This document shows, piece by piece, positions 29,528-30,437 of a stretch of DNA of 30,437 nt (position 1 is the stretch's first letter; every line of letters starts with the position of its first letter). Origin of the DNA: DATCSE01 sp036568605. Its GTDB lineage: Bacteria > Pseudomonadota > Gammaproteobacteria > Burkholderiales > Burkholderiaceae_C. The position numbers and the translations under genes were made by a program. The notes below the pieces were generated by a model. It was given only the letters and a program-made list of their open reading frames with translations, was not told the DNA's origin and ran no database searches. The DNA is taken from positions 1 through 30,437 of the forward strand of contig DATCSE010000048.1 in assembly GCA_036568605.1 (NCBI GenBank), read 5' to 3'.

Positions 29528-30437
29528 TCACGCCGACGCCGCGAGCCGCAGCAGCTCGCCGCCTTCGCCGACCTGGTCGCCGACTGCATAGAGCAGCTCT
29601 TCGACCAGCCCGTCGTGCGGCGCCGCGATCGTGTGCTCCATCTTCATCGCCTCCATCACCGCGAGCGGCTGGCCCTGGCGCACACGCTCGCCGACCTTGG
29701 CGAGGAACGCGACCACCTTGCCCGGCATCGGCGCGGTCAGGCGCCCGGCTTCGACCGCGCCGTCGGCCGAATGCACGATGGGGTCGAACTCCTCGACCGC
29801 GGCCCAGCCCTCCGGCGCGAACACGCTGAAGCGCTCGCCGCTCGCGTACACGTGCAGGCTGACGCGGCGCTCGCCCAGCGTGATGTCGTGTAGCCCGTCG
29901 CCGCGCTGTTGCGCGGCGAACGGCCAGCGCTGCGCGCCGTTTGCGAGCACCAGCCGGCCGGACCCGTCGCTGCTCCCGTTCGAGCGCTCCAGCGTGTAGA
30001 CGTGGTGCGTGCCTTGGGCCTCGATATCGAAGCGCCGCGTCGCGCTGCCGTGCAGCCGCCAGCCGTCACGGCGCGACCACGGATCGGCGCTTTCGAGCGC
30101 GCACTCCGCGGCCAGCGCGTGGGCCACGACGCCGGCCGCCGCGATGTCGATCGACAGCGGTGGCGCGTTGAACAACACCGCCCGCTCACGCTCGATCAGC
30201 GCGGTGTCCAGATCGGCCTGCGCGAACGAGCGGCTGGCCGCGACCCGGCGCAGGAATGCGACGTTCGTGTGCAGCCCGACGATGTGCATGGCCGCAAGCG
30301 CCGCGTCCAGCCGCGCCAGCGCTTCGGCGCGATCGCGGCCCCAGACGATCAGCTTCGCGATCATCGAGTCGTAGTACGGCGAGATCGCGTCGCCCTCGCG
30401 CACGCCCGCGTCGACCCGCACCCGGGCGCGCTCGAAT
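29528..30437 (-). CDS. mccA: Biotin-dependent acyl-CoA carboxylase alpha subunit, probably methylcrotonyl-CoA carboxylase (partial; N-terminus outside window)
   Basis: The C-terminal 302 codons of a biotin carboxylase/biotin carrier subunit; the N-terminal ATP-grasp part is beyond the right edge. Seen: the end of the biotin carboxylase domain (VREGDAISPYYDSMIAKLIVWG), a linker matching the BT (tetramer-contact) region, and the biotinyl domain with AVMEAMKMEH, whose modified Lys is at 29642-29644, 37 residues before the C-terminus. MCC, propionyl-CoA and geranyl-CoA carboxylases share this plan. MCC (LiuD) is preferred because HMG-CoA lyase, the last enzyme of the same leucine pathway, is encoded nearby on the same strand. 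Confidence 0.88.
   Translation of the reverse strand, partial: FERARVRVDAGVREGDAISPYYDSMIAKLIVWGRDRAEALARLDAALAAMHIVGLHTNVAFLRRVAASRSFAQADLDTALIERERAVLFNAPPLSIDIAAAGVVAHALAAECALESADPWSRRDGWRLHGSATRRFDIEAQGTHHVYTLERSNGSSDGSGRLVLANGAQRWPFAAQQRGDGLHDITLGERRVSLHVYASGERFSVFAPEGWAAVEEFDPIVHSADGAVEAGRLTAPMPGKVVAFLAKVGERVRQGQPLAVMEAMKMEHTIAAPHDGLVEELLYAVGDQVGEGGELLRLAASA

Overview
This is a GC-rich (roughly two-thirds G+C) chromosomal segment of a beta-proteobacterium. It is most likely from the order Burkholderiales, in the Rubrivivax/Leptothrix/Methylibium/Caldimonas neighbourhood. The evidence is a Bug/TctC-type periplasmic binding protein, an MHS-family symporter, a leucine-catabolism (liu) cluster, a polyester-depolymerase/LIV-transporter operon, and short palindromic intergenic repeats of the kinds common in that order. 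I see no rRNA, tRNA, CRISPR array or insertion sequence. Coding density is high and no gap between genes reaches 300 bases.

Layout. (1) 1-5154: a partial UvrA-family excinuclease ATPase (minus) diverges from a hybrid PAS histidine kinase (plus). (2) 5284-9723: one very large predicted lipoprotein joins a galactose/glyoxal-oxidase-like copper-radical oxidase, Ig-like and PKD modules, a YVTN beta-propeller, a diheme cytochrome c peroxidase-like module and a C-terminal PA14 domain. (3) 9773-18462 (minus): an apparent operon, in transcription order LIV-type binding protein, circularly permuted type II PHB depolymerase, livG, livF, livH, livM, a cytoplasmic alpha/beta hydrolase and a secreted PhaZ7-like lipase/depolymerase. 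It is preceded by a near-consensus sigma-54 promoter (18495-18510) and by the gene for a PAS-containing sigma-54 activator (18713-20239). (4) 20425-24086 (plus): a TctC-like binding protein, a crotonase-family protein, malonyl-CoA synthetase (MatB) and a small cysteine-rich CWC protein. (5) 24158-25858 (minus): an MHS-family symporter. (6) 26044-28361 (minus): four overlapping genes, in transcription order HMG-CoA lyase, YbaK-like deacylase, DUF1289 protein and HCCA-isomerase-like protein. (7) 28479-29497 (plus): a small conserved-looking protein and a Uma2-family putative nuclease. (8) 29528-30437 (minus): the C-terminal part of a biotin-dependent carboxylase alpha subunit, probably methylcrotonyl-CoA carboxylase.

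How the genes may work together. Region 3 reads as a self-contained extracellular polyester (PHB-like) utilisation system. Secreted depolymerases release hydroxyacid monomers or oligomers, a dedicated LIV-family ABC importer takes them up, a cytoplasmic hydrolase may finish oligomer cleavage, and a sigma-54 activator with a PAS sensor controls expression from a -24/-12 promoter. This is inferred from gene order and catalytic motifs. Region 4 looks like uptake and CoA activation of malonate or a related diacid. Regions 6 and 8 belong to leucine/isovalerate breakdown. The least ordinary single gene is the multidomain oxidase of region 2, which keeps all five copper-radical ligands and two CXXCH heme motifs in one polypeptide.

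The intergenic regions are rich in palindromic repeats. They include an 18-bp tandem repeat inside a REP-like inverted pair between livH and livM, and two copies of another REP pair, one of which supplies the last residues and stop codon of the CWC gene.
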